Shown in pieces: positions 26,227-35,455 of a stretch of 64,000 nucleotides of DNA (position 1 is its first letter; each line of letters opens with the position of its first letter). The notes under the pieces are model-generated. The model ran no database searches and had not been told where the DNA came from. It worked only from the letters and a program-made list of their open reading frames with translations. Location of the stretch: positions 62,001-126,000 of the forward strand of contig CAMYJU010000008.1 of NCBI GenBank assembly GCA_947258795.1, read 5' to 3'. The translations under genes and the position numbers were made by a program. This DNA comes from an uncultured Gammaproteobacteria bacterium. GTDB lineage: Bacteria > Pseudomonadota > Gammaproteobacteria > DRJJ01.

Positions 26227-27714
26227 ATGTCAGAAAACAGCCTCACAGGCAGCACTATACAAGCCCCCGCGCAGCTACTAGCCGCTCTACGGCAGCTGCT
26301 GCCGGCTGACGCGATCGTCGATCAGCCCGAGGACCTGTACCCGTATGAATGCGATGGCCTGTCGGCCTACCGCGCTCTGCCGATGCTGGTGCTGTTGCCG
26401 GACAGCGTCGACCAAATCAAACAAATCATGCGCCTGTGCCACCAACACCAGGTTCCGGTAATTGCCCGGGGTGCCGGCACCGGCCTGTCCGGTGGCGCAC
26501 TGCCCAGCCCCGACGCGATCCTGCTGAGCCTGGCGCGACTGAACTCGATCCTGGCTATTGATCCATTGAACCGTACGGCCCGGGTTCAGCCCGGCGTACG
26601 CAACCTGGCTATCTCGGAGGCGGTCAGTCAGTACGGCCTGTACTATGCACCGGACCCATCCTCGCAGATTGCCTGTACCATCGGCGGCAATGTCGCGGAA
26701 AACTCCGGTGGCGTACACTGCCTGAAGTACGGCCTAACCGTACACAATATCCAGCAGCTAACCTTGATTACCGCCGCCGGTGAGGAACTGACGATTGGCG
26801 GTCGCGGCCTGGACGCACCGGGCTATGATTTGCTCGCGCTGCTGACCGGCTCGGAGGGCATGCTCGGCATTATTGTCGATATCACGGTCAAGCTGTTACC
26901 GAAGCCCGAAGACATCCGCGTACTGCTGGCCAGTTTTGATTCGATCACCGCCTGTGGTGCATCGGTTAGCCAGATCATCGCGGCCGGGATTATTCCGGCC
27001 GGGCTGGAGATGATGGACCAACTGGCGATCGAGGCGGCCGAGGCATTTGTACATGCCGGTTATCCGGCTGATGCCGCCGCGCTGTTACTCTGTGAACTGG
27101 ATGGCACCACGTCAGAGCTGGACCAGCAGGTGGAACAGTTGCACCAGTTGCTAATGCAGGCTGGTGCGACCGAGGTGCGCATCGCCAAAAACAGCCAGGA
27201 ACGTGAACTGTTCTGGAAGGGGCGCAAGGCCGCGTTCCCGGCGGTCGGCAGACTGTCGCCGGACTACTATTGCATGGACGGCACCATCCCGCGGCATCAA
27301 CTGCCGGCCGTGTTACAGGGCATCAGTGATTTATCCAGAGAGTATGATCTCGCCGTCGCGAATGTGTTCCATGCCGGCGACGGTAATCTGCATCCACTGA
27401 TTCTGTATGATGCGAACAATCCGGGTGAACTGGAACGCACCGAAGAAATGGGCGGCCGTATCCTCGAACTGTGTATCGAAGCCGGCGGCACCATTACCGG
27501 CGAACACGGTGTCGGTATCGAGAAAATCAACCAGATGTGTGTGCAGTTCAACGAACATGAACTGACCCAGTTTCATGCAATCAAGTCGGCCTTTGATCCA
27601 CACGGACTGCTGAATCCCGGCAAGGCCGTGCCGACGCTGCACCGCTGTGCCGAGTTCGGCGCCATGCATGTACACCATGGTCACACACCACACCCGGAAC
27701 TGGAGCGCTTTTGA
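26227..27714 (+). CDS. glcD: Glycolate oxidase FAD-binding subunit
   Basis: GlcD carries FAD and oxidises glycolate to glyoxylate as part of the GlcDEF complex. The 495-residue protein has the PP-loop FAD motif VIARGAGTGLSGGALP, GGNVAENSGGVHCLKYG and the C-terminal HAGDGNLHP and GEHGVGIEK. The ATG at 26227 is chosen; upstream codons come from AT-rich leader. D-lactate dehydrogenase-type oxidases look similar, but the three-gene order glcD-glcE-glcF supports glycolate. Confidence 0.93.
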   Translation: MSENSLTGSTIQAPAQLLAALRQLLPADAIVDQPEDLYPYECDGLSAYRALPMLVLLPDSVDQIKQIMRLCHQHQVPVIARGAGTGLSGGALPSPDAILLSLARLNSILAIDPLNRTARVQPGVRNLAISEAVSQYGLYYAPDPSSQIACTIGGNVAENSGGVHCLKYGLTVHNIQQLTLITAAGEELTIGGRGLDAPGYDLLALLTGSEGMLGIIVDITVKLLPKPEDIRVLLASFDSITACGASVSQIIAAGIIPAGLEMMDQLAIEAAEAFVHAGYPADAAALLLCELDGTTSELDQQVEQLHQLLMQAGATEVRIAKNSQERELFWKGRKAAFPAVGRLSPDYYCMDGTIPRHQLPAVLQGISDLSREYDLAVANVFHAGDGNLHPLILYDANNPGELERTEEMGGRILELCIEAGGTITGEHGVGIEKINQMCVQFNEHELTQFHAIKSAFDPHGLLNPGKAVPTLHRCAEFGAMHVHHGHTPHPELERF

Positions 27715-28802
27715 ACACGAAAATTGCAGACCAGGACCTGGGTGCATCGCTGGCCGAACAGGTCGGCGTGGCGGCGGCTGAACGACGCCCGCTTGCAATC
27801 ACGGCCGGCAACAGCAAGGCGTTTATGGGTCACCCGGTTGACGCAGACACCCTGGATATCAGTGGCCATAGCGGTGTAATCAGCTACCAACCGGATGAGC
27901 TGGTGGTCACGGTACGCGCAGGCACAACGGTCGCAGAACTGCAGCAACTGCTGATCGAGCACAACCAGCACCTGCCTTTCGATCCGCCACACTACGACGG
28001 CCGGGCAACCATCGGCGGCACCATAGGCTGTAATGCCTCAGGCCCGTCTCGCCCTTACCTGGGAGCAGCACGTGACTTTGTACTCGGCGTCACCCTGATC
28101 AATGGCCTCGGCCAGACCTGCCGCTTCGGTGGCGAAGTCATGAAAAACGTCGCCGGTTATGACGTGTCACGGCTGATGGCCGGCGCGATGGGTACGCTGG
28201 GGGTGCTGTTGGATATATCACTAAAGGTCCTGCCAAAACCGGGATTTGAGCAAACCCGCATACTGAAAATGCCCGACGCCGCATCCGCACTGCAATGGCT
28301 GGGCCAGCAATCAGGTGCTTTACCGCTTACCGCCGCCTGTTATACCAATCAGGCCTTGTACCTGCGCCTGAGTGGCAGCAAGGCCGGTGTCAGCCAGGCG
28401 GCGCAGTATAGTGGTGGTGAGTCAAGTGCATCGGATTCGTTCTGGGAGCAACTACGCGAACAACAACTCGGTTTTTTTAATGACCCGCGTCCGCTATGGC
28501 GCTTGTCCGTCGCCGCCATGACCGGGACAGATACAGATATACCAGGCGATATCCTCTATGATTGGGGCGGCGCACAACGCTGGTTCCTCAGCGACGCATC
28601 GGCAGCGGATATTCGGACCTGGGCCGGTCGTCATGGTGGTCATGCCAGTTGTTTGCGCAACCGGCCAACCGATGTCAGTGTACACCAATCATTGGCACCA
28701 GGACTGCAGACCTTGCACCGTTCATTGCAGCAGTCGTTTGATCCACACCATATACTCAACCCGGGCAGACTGTATCCGGAATCCGAACACAAACAGCCAT
28801 AA
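27711..28802 (+). CDS. glcE: Glycolate oxidase subunit GlcE
   Basis: This 363-residue FAD-binding-4 protein has PPHYDGRATIGGTIGCNASGP (split: PPHYDGRATIGG and TIGCNASGP) and FGGEVMKNVAGYDVSRLM, signatures of GlcE. The only plausible start is a TTG that overlaps the glcD stop as TTGA, so its translation depends on glcD. No ATG occurs before residue 38. It is the second subunit of the glycolate oxidase. Confidence 0.92.
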   Translation: MNTKIADQDLGASLAEQVGVAAAERRPLAITAGNSKAFMGHPVDADTLDISGHSGVISYQPDELVVTVRAGTTVAELQQLLIEHNQHLPFDPPHYDGRATIGGTIGCNASGPSRPYLGAARDFVLGVTLINGLGQTCRFGGEVMKNVAGYDVSRLMAGAMGTLGVLLDISLKVLPKPGFEQTRILKMPDAASALQWLGQQSGALPLTAACYTNQALYLRLSGSKAGVSQAAQYSGGESSASDSFWEQLREQQLGFFNDPRPLWRLSVAAMTGTDTDIPGDILYDWGGAQRWFLSDASAADIRTWAGRHGGHASCLRNRPTDVSVHQSLAPGLQTLHRSLQQSFDPHHILNPGRLYPESEHKQP

Positions 28803-28806
28803 CATC

Positions 28807-30015
28807 ATGCAGACCCATATCGCCGAACAGTACCGTGACACCCCGCTGGGCCGGGAGGCCGATGCGATCCTGCGCAGCTGTGTACATTGTGGATTCTGTA
28901 CCGCCCACTGCCCGACCTATCAGTTACTCGGCAATGAACCCGATAGCCCGCGCGGGCGTATCTACCTGATCAAGCGCATCCTGGAAGGCGAAACCCCGGG
29001 CGACAGCACCCGGCTGCACCTGGACCGTTGCCTGACCTGTCGCGCCTGTGAAAGCATTTGCCCGTCCGGTGTGCGCTATGGCCGCCTCGCCGAAATCGGT
29101 CGCGGTCTGCTTGAGGAACAGGTCAAACGACCCTGGGCAGACCGGCTCAAACGTCAGCTGATCCGTAGCATCGTTCCGTACCCGGGACGCATGCGACCGC
29201 TGCTAAGACTGGGACAGCTATTCCGCCCGCTGTTGCCTGGCTCTCTGAAACGGCACATCCCGCCACGACAACAGGCCGGCGCGCGGCCCACGCAACAACA
29301 TCAACGGGTATTCATGATCCTGGAAGGTTGTGTACAGTCGCTCGCCACCCCGAATACCAATGCCGCGGCCGCTCGGGTACTGGACAGACTGGGTATACAG
29401 GTGATTCCGGCACCGGACACGTCGTGCTGTGGTGCGGTCAAGCATCATACCGGTGACCATGCCGGTGGCCTGGAAACGATCAGACACAATATCGATGCCT
29501 GGTGGCCCCTGCTGCAAAATAATGAGGGCGTGTTATTTAGCGCGTCCGGTTGCGGCGCCCATATCAAGACCTGGGGCGAACTGATGCAGCATGACCCGGC
29601 CTATGCCGACAAGGCCAGGGAAATCAGCGATCGTGCGCTGGACCTGAGCCAGCTGATCGCGTCGGCTGCGACAGACCGTTTAGCCGACATTGGCGCCGGT
29701 CAACGCATCGCCTTTCATGCACCCTGTACGCTGCAACATGGTCTGGCGATCACAGGCGAGGTCGAACAAATCCTGCAAGCCGCCGGCTATGAGCTGACCG
29801 AGGTAGCCAATACACATCTGTGCTGCGGTTCGGCCGGTACCTATTCATTGCTACAACCGGAGATTTCCGGGCAGTTGCTGGGGCGCAAACTCGATGCCTT
29901 GCAGGCCGAAAAACCGGAGCTGATCGCAACCGCCAATATCGGCTGCCAGATGCACCTGGCCAGCCATGCAGCGGTCCCGGTAGTACACTGGATTGAATTG
30001 CTTGACCGAAAATGA
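28807..30015 (+). CDS. glcF: Glycolate oxidase iron-sulfur subunit
   Basis: The 402-residue protein has two N-terminal 4Fe-4S motifs, CVHCGFCTAHCP and CLTCRACESICP, and two CCG-type domains (DTSCCGAVKHHTG, NTHLCCGSAGTYSL) that bind further cofactor. It passes electrons from GlcD to the quinone pool. The ATG at 28807 lies 4 bases after glcE ends. Confidence 0.94.
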   Translation: MQTHIAEQYRDTPLGREADAILRSCVHCGFCTAHCPTYQLLGNEPDSPRGRIYLIKRILEGETPGDSTRLHLDRCLTCRACESICPSGVRYGRLAEIGRGLLEEQVKRPWADRLKRQLIRSIVPYPGRMRPLLRLGQLFRPLLPGSLKRHIPPRQQAGARPTQQHQRVFMILEGCVQSLATPNTNAAAARVLDRLGIQVIPAPDTSCCGAVKHHTGDHAGGLETIRHNIDAWWPLLQNNEGVLFSASGCGAHIKTWGELMQHDPAYADKAREISDRALDLSQLIASAATDRLADIGAGQRIAFHAPCTLQHGLAITGEVEQILQAAGYELTEVANTHLCCGSAGTYSLLQPEISGQLLGRKLDALQAEKPELIATANIGCQMHLASHAAVPVVHWIELLDRK

Positions 30016-30247
30016 GCACTGGTTCACACGGCATTTGCGCCTATAATCTAAAAAGAATGTAAAATACCCTTTATTAACCGTTGTATCTCAAGGTTATTTC
30101 CACAATAATCCAGTAAATTGATCTGAATAATAATAAACCACTATTATACTAAAGTTATTATACAGCAGGCCGTTAAGCGTAATACCAACTATTTATGAAC
30201 AGCACTTAACAGAAAACGAAGGCTTGTTTTAAGAAACAGATCAGGTA

Positions 30248-30970
30248 ATGAATATGCATAGCAAACGACATTCTCATGGTTTTACCTTGCTAGAGCTGAT
30301 GATCACGCTGGCCATTGCGGCCCTGCTGGTCACCATCGTCATTCCAGGTTTCAATGGACTGATCAAGAAAAACCGCATTTCGACCTATGCGAACAACCTG
30401 GTGACCTCTCTGGCGCTGGCCCGCTCCGAGGCGGTCAAACGCGGCACCATCGTCAGTCTGTGTGCCAGTAATACCGGCAATGACTGTACCGCAACCGGCT
30501 TCGACCAGGGCTGGATCGTATTTACAGACCGTAACACCGCTGGCTCAGTTGATGGTACCGATACCATCCTTAGGGTACAGGACGCCATTCCGGGTCTGGA
30601 TTTTACTATTACCGGTAACGCGCTGGTGCAGTATCGACCCAATGGTCTGCTGGTCGCGTCTGCCGACATGGAAGACCATCTGTTACTGGCAGAGGCCTCT
30701 ACCACACTACTGGTACCCACCCTCGGTGAGCGGATCCTGTCCAGCCTGTTGCCAGGCACGTTAGCCCTGGCATCACCACCTGAAGGTGGACCACCCGGTC
30801 AGGGAGGCGAAGAACCACCCGGTCAGGGAGGCGGAGAACCAACTGATCCGCTACGCACCGGTGTGACCAATTTCGATATTTGCACCGAAAACACCAGTGG
30901 CGAGTCCGGCATCCTGGTGGTGGTCAGTATTACCGGCCGCATCTCGACCCTTGAGATTACCTGTAGCTGA
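30248..30970 (+). CDS. FimT/GspH-type pseudopilin with Gly/Pro-rich insertion
   Basis: The 240-residue protein has a prepilin signal HGFTLLELMITLAIAALLV, in which cleavage falls between Gly and Phe and Glu5 of the mature chain is present, then a GspH/FimT domain (ARSEAVKRG, CASNTGNDC, GWIVFTDRN). Residues about 180-200 are a low-complexity insert with repeated PPGQGGEE units, encoded by two 24-bp tandem repeats. Minor pilins of this type prime type IV pilus assembly. Usual partner genes (pilV, pilW, pilX) are absent. A terminator follows. Confidence 0.85.
   Translation: MNMHSKRHSHGFTLLELMITLAIAALLVTIVIPGFNGLIKKNRISTYANNLVTSLALARSEAVKRGTIVSLCASNTGNDCTATGFDQGWIVFTDRNTAGSVDGTDTILRVQDAIPGLDFTITGNALVQYRPNGLLVASADMEDHLLLAEASTTLLVPTLGERILSSLLPGTLALASPPEGGPPGQGGEEPPGQGGGEPTDPLRTGVTNFDICTENTSGESGILVVVSITGRISTLEITCS
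30791..30838 (+). repeat. Two 24-bp in-frame tandem repeats inside the pseudopilin gene
   Basis: Copies at 30791-30814 and 30815-30838 begin CCACCCGGTCAGGGAGGC and differ at one base. Each encodes PPGQGGEE or PPGQGGGE. Copy number may vary between strains by slippage. Confidence 0.9.
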
Positions 30971-31012
30971 AACAGGTATCAGGCGTCAGATTTCAGAGAT
31001 CAGATAAAGAAG

Positions 31013-31039
31013 CCGGCTGTCGTTACAGCCGGTTTTTTT
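31013..31039 (+). terminator. Intrinsic terminator after the pseudopilin gene
   Basis: CCGGCTGT-CGTT-ACAGCCGG followed by seven T. The 8-bp stem is perfect. Confidence 0.92.
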
Positions 31040-31085
31040 ATGTGTGGATCAAGGTCGAGGTCGCTACTCTGCTATACACCATAAG

Positions 31086-31520
31086 CTAACATTGCTCCCA
31101 CGGCAGGCCATGATGGCGCCAGCCACCCACCGTACTGCGATGATGATGTTCATCCAGCTCACCTTCAAAGCCTTCGTCGATGTGATAGATATTTTTCAGG
31201 CCGGAGGCCAACAACTCCTCACCGGCCTCGTGCGAGCGCTTGCCACTACGGCAGATCAGGATGACCGGCGCACAGCCCTCCTCCATGTCACAAACCACAC
31301 CACCGAGCAGGACCTTGCGCACCTCGGCGCAGAAATGCGGATTAATGACCCAGTCCGGCTCATCTATCCAGGGTACGTGTACCGAACCGGCCGGGTGACC
31401 GACAAACAGGTATTCCATGCTGGAACGGATATCGATCAGGATTGCCCGCGGGTCATCCTGCATCATCTGCCAGGCCTGTTCTGGTGTCAGACCCACCGGT
31501 TCGGGTTTTTGTTTGGACAT
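31086..31520 (-). CDS. Rhodanese-domain sulfurtransferase-like protein
   Basis: The 144-residue single-domain rhodanese has AILIDIRSSMEY, the active-site loop CRSGKRS with the persulfide-carrying Cys, and a His-rich C-terminus (DEHHHRSTVGGWRHHGLPWEQ) typical of a proteobacterial subgroup. No signal peptide is seen, so it acts in the cytoplasm, perhaps in sulfur transfer. Its sulfur donor and acceptor are unknown. Confidence 0.88.
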   Translation of the reverse strand: MSKQKPEPVGLTPEQAWQMMQDDPRAILIDIRSSMEYLFVGHPAGSVHVPWIDEPDWVINPHFCAEVRKVLLGGVVCDMEEGCAPVILICRSGKRSHEAGEELLASGLKNIYHIDEGFEGELDEHHHRSTVGGWRHHGLPWEQC

Positions 31521-31632
31521 ATAGACTGCCTTGTTTGAATGGCTTGCTCAACACCTTCCTGATGTTATAGCAGAAACAGGTGACAGATGGCAGACATCAG
31601 ACTTCAGATGTCCAGAATCTGATATCTGGATT

Positions 31633-31708
31633 TGGTGCCGGAAAGAGGACTTGAACCTCCGACCCACGCATTACGAATGCGTTGCTCTACCGTCTGAGCT
31701 ATTCCGGC
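31633..31708 (-). tRNA. tRNA-Thr (anticodon CGT), CCA encoded
   Basis: Read on the minus strand the sequence starts GCCGGAATAGCTCAG and ends TTCCGGCACCA. The 7-bp acceptor stem GCCGGAA/TTCCGGC is perfect. The anticodon loop TTCGTAA gives anticodon CGT, for codon ACG. The T arm holds GGTTCAAGTCC. It lies between the rhodanese and Fur-like genes. Confidence 0.96.
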
Positions 31709-31777
31709 AAAACCCTTAACCACAAGGGAAACGAAGTATAAAAGATAAGATCGGGCAGAACCAGTACAGCTCGGACA

Positions 31778-32206
31778 TCAATGGCTGTTACGAACCCTTA
31801 CGATCACATCGACACCGTCCATGCTGGTATTATCCGGCAGCTCCGGTAGATGTGTAATTTCGAGTGCACCGGCATCGATATCAGTCAGTGTACCGGTATC
31901 GACGTTGTAAAAATGATGGTGTGCGTCCAGGTTCGAATCATAAAAAACCCGGTTCGGGTCAATGATCACTTCACGTACCAGCCCCTTGCGGGCAAACAGG
32001 CCGAGCGTGTTATAAACCGTTGCCTTGGAGACATGACCTGCCTGGTTGACCTGCATCAGGATATCGTCGGCCGACAGGTGCTGGGGCTGGCGAAACAACA
32101 GCATGGCGATCTCCAGCCGCTGTTGGGTGCACTGTATGTCATGCGCCTGCAGCAGGTCTTGAACCTGTCCGATACTGTAGGGCCAGTTTGTTGCTGAACT
32201 AGACAT
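31778..32206 (-). CDS. Fur-family regulator, Irr/PerR-like (no Cys-x-x-Cys zinc site)
   Basis: The 142-residue protein has the Fur winged-helix domain (QRLEIAMLLF, SKATVYNTLGLFARKGLV) and a dimerisation domain with DAHHHFYNVDTG. It lacks the CxxC pairs that hold structural zinc in Fur and Zur and has a single Cys. The HHH stretch and missing cysteines resemble Irr or PerR-like branches that respond to haem or peroxide rather than ferrous iron. Targets are not known. Gene is monocistronic. Confidence 0.85.
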   Translation of the reverse strand: MSSSATNWPYSIGQVQDLLQAHDIQCTQQRLEIAMLLFRQPQHLSADDILMQVNQAGHVSKATVYNTLGLFARKGLVREVIIDPNRVFYDSNLDAHHHFYNVDTGTLTDIDAGALEITHLPELPDNTSMDGVDVIVRVRNSH

Positions 32207-32247
32207 AATACTGATTATATCCGCAAGCCGGTGAAAAATCTATGAAA

Positions 32248-33363
32248 TTACTCAGGTATAGACTCCGCCACGCGTTCCAGCAGGCTGCCGGGGGCATAAT
32301 CGGCCACCGGCAAGATCGGCTCATCACCGGCGATCAGGGCCCTGAGCTGGCGCGCCGAGGCCAGTCCCATGACTACCCCATAGCGATAATGGCCGGTATT
32401 CAGATATAGCCCGTCGATGTCCGTTACCGGGCCTATATACGGCACCCCGCTCGGTGATCCGGGACGCAGGCCGGCCCAATGCCGTTCGATTTCGACCCCG
32501 TCCAGGGCCGGCACCATGGTCACCGCCTTATCGCGCAGTACTTGTGCCGCCTCCTCAGTCACTTCATGCGAGAAACCGACCTCTTCCAGCGTACTGCCCA
32601 TCAGGACCTTGCCATCCACCCTTGGAATCAGGTAGCGTCCCTCCCACAACAGGATATGGTTGATCAGCCCCGGCCTGGCATTGAACAACAACATCTGCCC
32701 GCGCACCGGTTTGACCGGTAGCCCTAGTCCCTGCCGTTGTAACAGCTCGCCACTCCAGGCACCTGCGGCGACCACCACGCGTCCGGTTTGTATCTTGCCC
32801 TGCGCCGTTTCTACACCGGTTACCTGACCCTGCTCAATGACGATGCGCTGTACCGGGCGATGCTCAAGGATCTCCACGCCCATTTTCGTCAGGAACTCAC
32901 GCAGCGCCTTGACTAGCCGCGGATTGCGGATCTGCGCCACATCGGTCATGCACACGGCGTGTGTAAACGCCGCTGACAGCTCGGGTTCCCGGCCATGCAA
33001 ATCCTCATCCGACCAGCTGACCGCGGAGATATTGCGCTCCCGGCACCAGTCCAGCGCATGCTCCATCTCGTCGGTGTCCAGCATCAGGAAGCCACTGCGG
33101 ATCCACTCGGGATCAATGCCGGTTTGTTCGCGCAACTGCTCACAAAAATCGGGATAGATTTGCTGGCTCCAGGCGGCCAGACGATTGATCGGTTCAGGAT
33201 AGCGCCACGGATAGATTGGCGACAGGATGCCGCCGCCGGCCCAGGATGATTCGCGCGCGGCCTGACCCTGCTCAAGGATGGTCACGGAATAACCGGCAGT
33301 ATGCAATTCACGCGCTGTTAACATGCCAATTATGCCAGCACCAATGACAACTACGTCACACAC
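32248..33363 (-). CDS. thiO: Glycine oxidase ThiO
   Basis: ThiO is a FAD enzyme that oxidises glycine to the imine needed for the thiazole part of thiamine. The 371-residue protein has the dinucleotide motif VVVIGAGIIGMLTARELH and the DAO-family C-terminal GLRPGSPSGVPYIGPV and TGHYRYGVVMG. The start is a GTG preceded by GGAGG. No other thi gene is near, so it may instead be a related glycine/D-amino-acid oxidase, but ThiO similarity is strong. Confidence 0.88.
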   Translation of the reverse strand: MCDVVVIGAGIIGMLTARELHTAGYSVTILEQGQAARESSWAGGGILSPIYPWRYPEPINRLAAWSQQIYPDFCEQLREQTGIDPEWIRSGFLMLDTDEMEHALDWCRERNISAVSWSDEDLHGREPELSAAFTHAVCMTDVAQIRNPRLVKALREFLTKMGVEILEHRPVQRIVIEQGQVTGVETAQGKIQTGRVVVAAGAWSGELLQRQGLGLPVKPVRGQMLLFNARPGLINHILLWEGRYLIPRVDGKVLMGSTLEEVGFSHEVTEEAAQVLRDKAVTMVPALDGVEIERHWAGLRPGSPSGVPYIGPVTDIDGLYLNTGHYRYGVVMGLASARQLRALIAGDEPILPVADYAPGSLLERVAESIPE

Positions 33364-33493
33364 ACGGCCTCCGGGTATCGAAATATTTCCATATTTATAC
33401 TATAAGTTCAGTATCTAATAATAATTAACACACAGAACACTATATTTGTACCTGATAGCTCACAAGCTACGTCAGGCGTTCAGGGATTATAAT

Positions 33494-34024
33494 ATGCTTA
33501 CATCCACAGCCAGTGTCAAAGCACAGGGATTTACCCTGCTGGAACTGATGATAGCGCTTGTCATCGCCGCCATTATCGTCGTACTGGCGACACCCTCATT
33601 CAAACAAACCGTCACTTCCAGCCTGATTACCACCCAGGCCAACAACCTGGTCTCCACGATCAGCTATGCGCGCAGCGAAGCGGTCAAGCGGCGTACCAAC
33701 GTGGCCGTGTGCGCCAGTACCGACCAGGCCACTTGCAGTGGGGCCAATGACTGGACCACCGGTTGGATCGTATTTGTTGATACAAACACAAATGGCACGT
33801 TTGACGGTGGCGAGCCGATCGTACGAACCCAGGAGGCATTCAAGGGAAACACGACAATCGATATTACCCCACCACCCGTGGTATTCAACAGTCAGGGGCT
33901 GGCAAACAGCATCCTGTCTTTTAATTTAAGTCCCTATGGATGTACAACTGGTGAAACAGGATCCCGGACTGTTTCAATCTCCGCCACTGGTCGCGGGCAC
34001 GTAGACAAAAGCAACTGCCCGTAG
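33494..34024 (+). CDS. FimT/GspH-type pseudopilin, second copy
   Basis: This 176-residue protein is a paralogue of the pseudopilin at 30248: prepilin signal QGFTLLELMIALVIAAIIVV, then ARSEAVKRRTNVAVCAS, GWIVFVDTNTNG and a C-terminal Cys pair (YGCTTGETG, KSNCP) probably forming a disulfide. It lacks the Gly/Pro insert. The ATG at 33494 is followed within 14 codons by the prepilin motif, as expected. It converges with ispH and stands outside any pilus operon. Confidence 0.86.
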   Translation: MLTSTASVKAQGFTLLELMIALVIAAIIVVLATPSFKQTVTSSLITTQANNLVSTISYARSEAVKRRTNVAVCASTDQATCSGANDWTTGWIVFVDTNTNGTFDGGEPIVRTQEAFKGNTTIDITPPPVVFNSQGLANSILSFNLSPYGCTTGETGSRTVSISATGRGHVDKSNCP

Positions 34025-34038
34025 TCCGGTCTAATCAC

Positions 34039-34980
34039 TCAGGACTGTTGCAGGGCCTTCGGCAACGAGAAGGCCACGTTCTCGGTCTTGCCAGACAGGG
34101 TTTCCACCTCACCGGCACCCAGTTCACGCAAACGCGCAATAACATTATCCACCAGGATCTCCGGCGCCGACGCGCCCGCGGTCACACCAACCACCTGCTT
34201 GTCCTGCAACCACACCGGATCAATATCCTGGTCGGTATCGATCAGGTAGGCGGGCACACGCTGTAACTCGGCGATCTCGCGCAGGCGGTTTGAATTCGAG
34301 CTATTGGCTGAACCGACCACCATCACCATGTCACAGTGCGCCGCCAGTGACTTGACAGCGTCCTGGCGATTCTGGGTCGCGTAGCAGATATCTTCCTTGT
34401 GTGGACCAACGATATCCGGAAAACGCCGGCGTAGTGCGTCGATCACATTGGCCGTGTCGTCGACTGACAGAGTGGTCTGGGTAACGTAGGCGAGGCGATC
34501 CGGTTGTGTCACCTGTAACTGCTCGACATCGTCAACCCGTTCTACCAGGTACACACCACCCTTGCCACCGTCGCGATGGTACTGGCCGGTGGTGCCCTCG
34601 ACTTCCGGGTGCCCGGCATGCCCGATCAGGATCACCTCGTACTGGTCGCGCGCATAACGTGCCACTTCATGATGCACCTTGGTCACCAGTGGACAGGTCG
34701 CATCGAACACCTGCAGGCCGAAGGCATCCGCGTCCCGCCTGACCTGTTGCGAAACACCGTGGGCACTGAAGATAACCGTAGCACCGGCCGGGATCTCGTC
34801 CAGTTCATCGACAAAGATCGCACCCTTGTCGCGCAGTTCATTGACTACGGTGGTGTTATGCACCACCTCATGACGCACGTAGATCGGCGCGCCGTGCACC
34901 GCCAGCGCACGCTCGACGATCTCGATCGCACGGTCCACACCTGCGCAAAAACCACGGGGATTGGCCAACAGCACTTTCAT
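34039..34980 (-). CDS. ispH: 4-hydroxy-3-methylbut-2-enyl diphosphate reductase
   Basis: IspH makes IPP and DMAPP in the last step of the MEP isoprenoid pathway using a 4Fe-4S cluster. The 313-residue protein has [17 protein letters not shown] (first cluster Cys), [13 protein letters not shown], a later cluster Cys in [10 protein letters not shown], and SSNSNRL. It ends the conserved ileS-lspA-fkpB-ispH set, 22 bases after fkpB. Confidence 0.97.
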   Translation of the reverse strand: MKVLLANPRGFCAGVDRAIEIVERALAVHGAPIYVRHEVVHNTTVVNELRDKGAIFVDELDEIPAGATVIFSAHGVSQQVRRDADAFGLQVFDATCPLVTKVHHEVARYARDQYEVILIGHAGHPEVEGTTGQYHRDGGKGGVYLVERVDDVEQLQVTQPDRLAYVTQTTLSVDDTANVIDALRRRFPDIVGPHKEDICYATQNRQDAVKSLAAHCDMVMVVGSANSSNSNRLREIAELQRVPAYLIDTDQDIDPVWLQDKQVVGVTAGASAPEILVDNVIARLRELGAGEVETLSGKTENVAFSLPKALQQS

Positions 34981-35002
34981 ATAGGGTTATAACTCCAGAG
35001 GA

Positions 35003-35455
35003 CTAGCCTTCAGCCGGAGGCTTGATATCAACCACCTCAACCACAAAACGGATTTCATGTCCGGCCAACGGGTGATTGAAATCCACCTTGACCATTTCAT
35101 TACCGACCTCGAGGATAGCGGCCGGGATATCCTCGCCTTCCGGTGTTGCAAACGCCATGATCTGCCCGGCCTGCAGGTCTATCGTATCCGGAAATTCGCT
35201 ACGCGGCAGCTCCTGCACGGCCTCCTCATCGGGCATGCCGAACGCGTACTCCGGATCGATGCTGACGTCCTGCTTCGCGCCCCGGGCCAGGCCATACAGC
35301 GCCAGTTCCAGGCCTTCGATCAGGGTGCCGTCACCCATCACGAATTGTAGCGGCTCCTCACCAAGATTGCTGTCAGCAACGGTACCGTCTTTCAGGGTAA
35401 TCGAATAGAAAATCGATACCTCGCTACCGGGCTGTATGGTCAGCTCATCCGCCAT
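35003..35455 (-). CDS. fkpB: FKBP-type peptidyl-prolyl isomerase of the SlpA/FkpB type
   Basis: The 150-residue protein has an FKBP domain interrupted by an IF (insert-in-flap) chaperone domain, as in SlyD/SlpA: VSIFYSITLKDGTVADS, GDGTLIEGLELALYG, then FDHPLAGH-like DFNHPLAGHEIRF. The ATG at 35455 (MADELTIQ) lies inside the lspA 3' end, an 11-base overlap. It assists folding in the cytoplasm. Confidence 0.94.
   Translation of the reverse strand: MADELTIQPGSEVSIFYSITLKDGTVADSNLGEEPLQFVMGDGTLIEGLELALYGLARGAKQDVSIDPEYAFGMPDEEAVQELPRSEFPDTIDLQAGQIMAFATPEGEDIPAAILEVGNEMVKVDFNHPLAGHEIRFVVEVVDIKPPAEG

Noticed and set aside
30791-30838. Tandem 24-bp repeats considered as a CRISPR-like array
   Set aside because: The two copies are directly adjacent with no spacers and keep the reading frame of a pseudopilin.
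33364-33493. TPP riboswitch near thiO
   Set aside because: No CUGAGA-type thi-box core was found in the upstream region on the minus strand.
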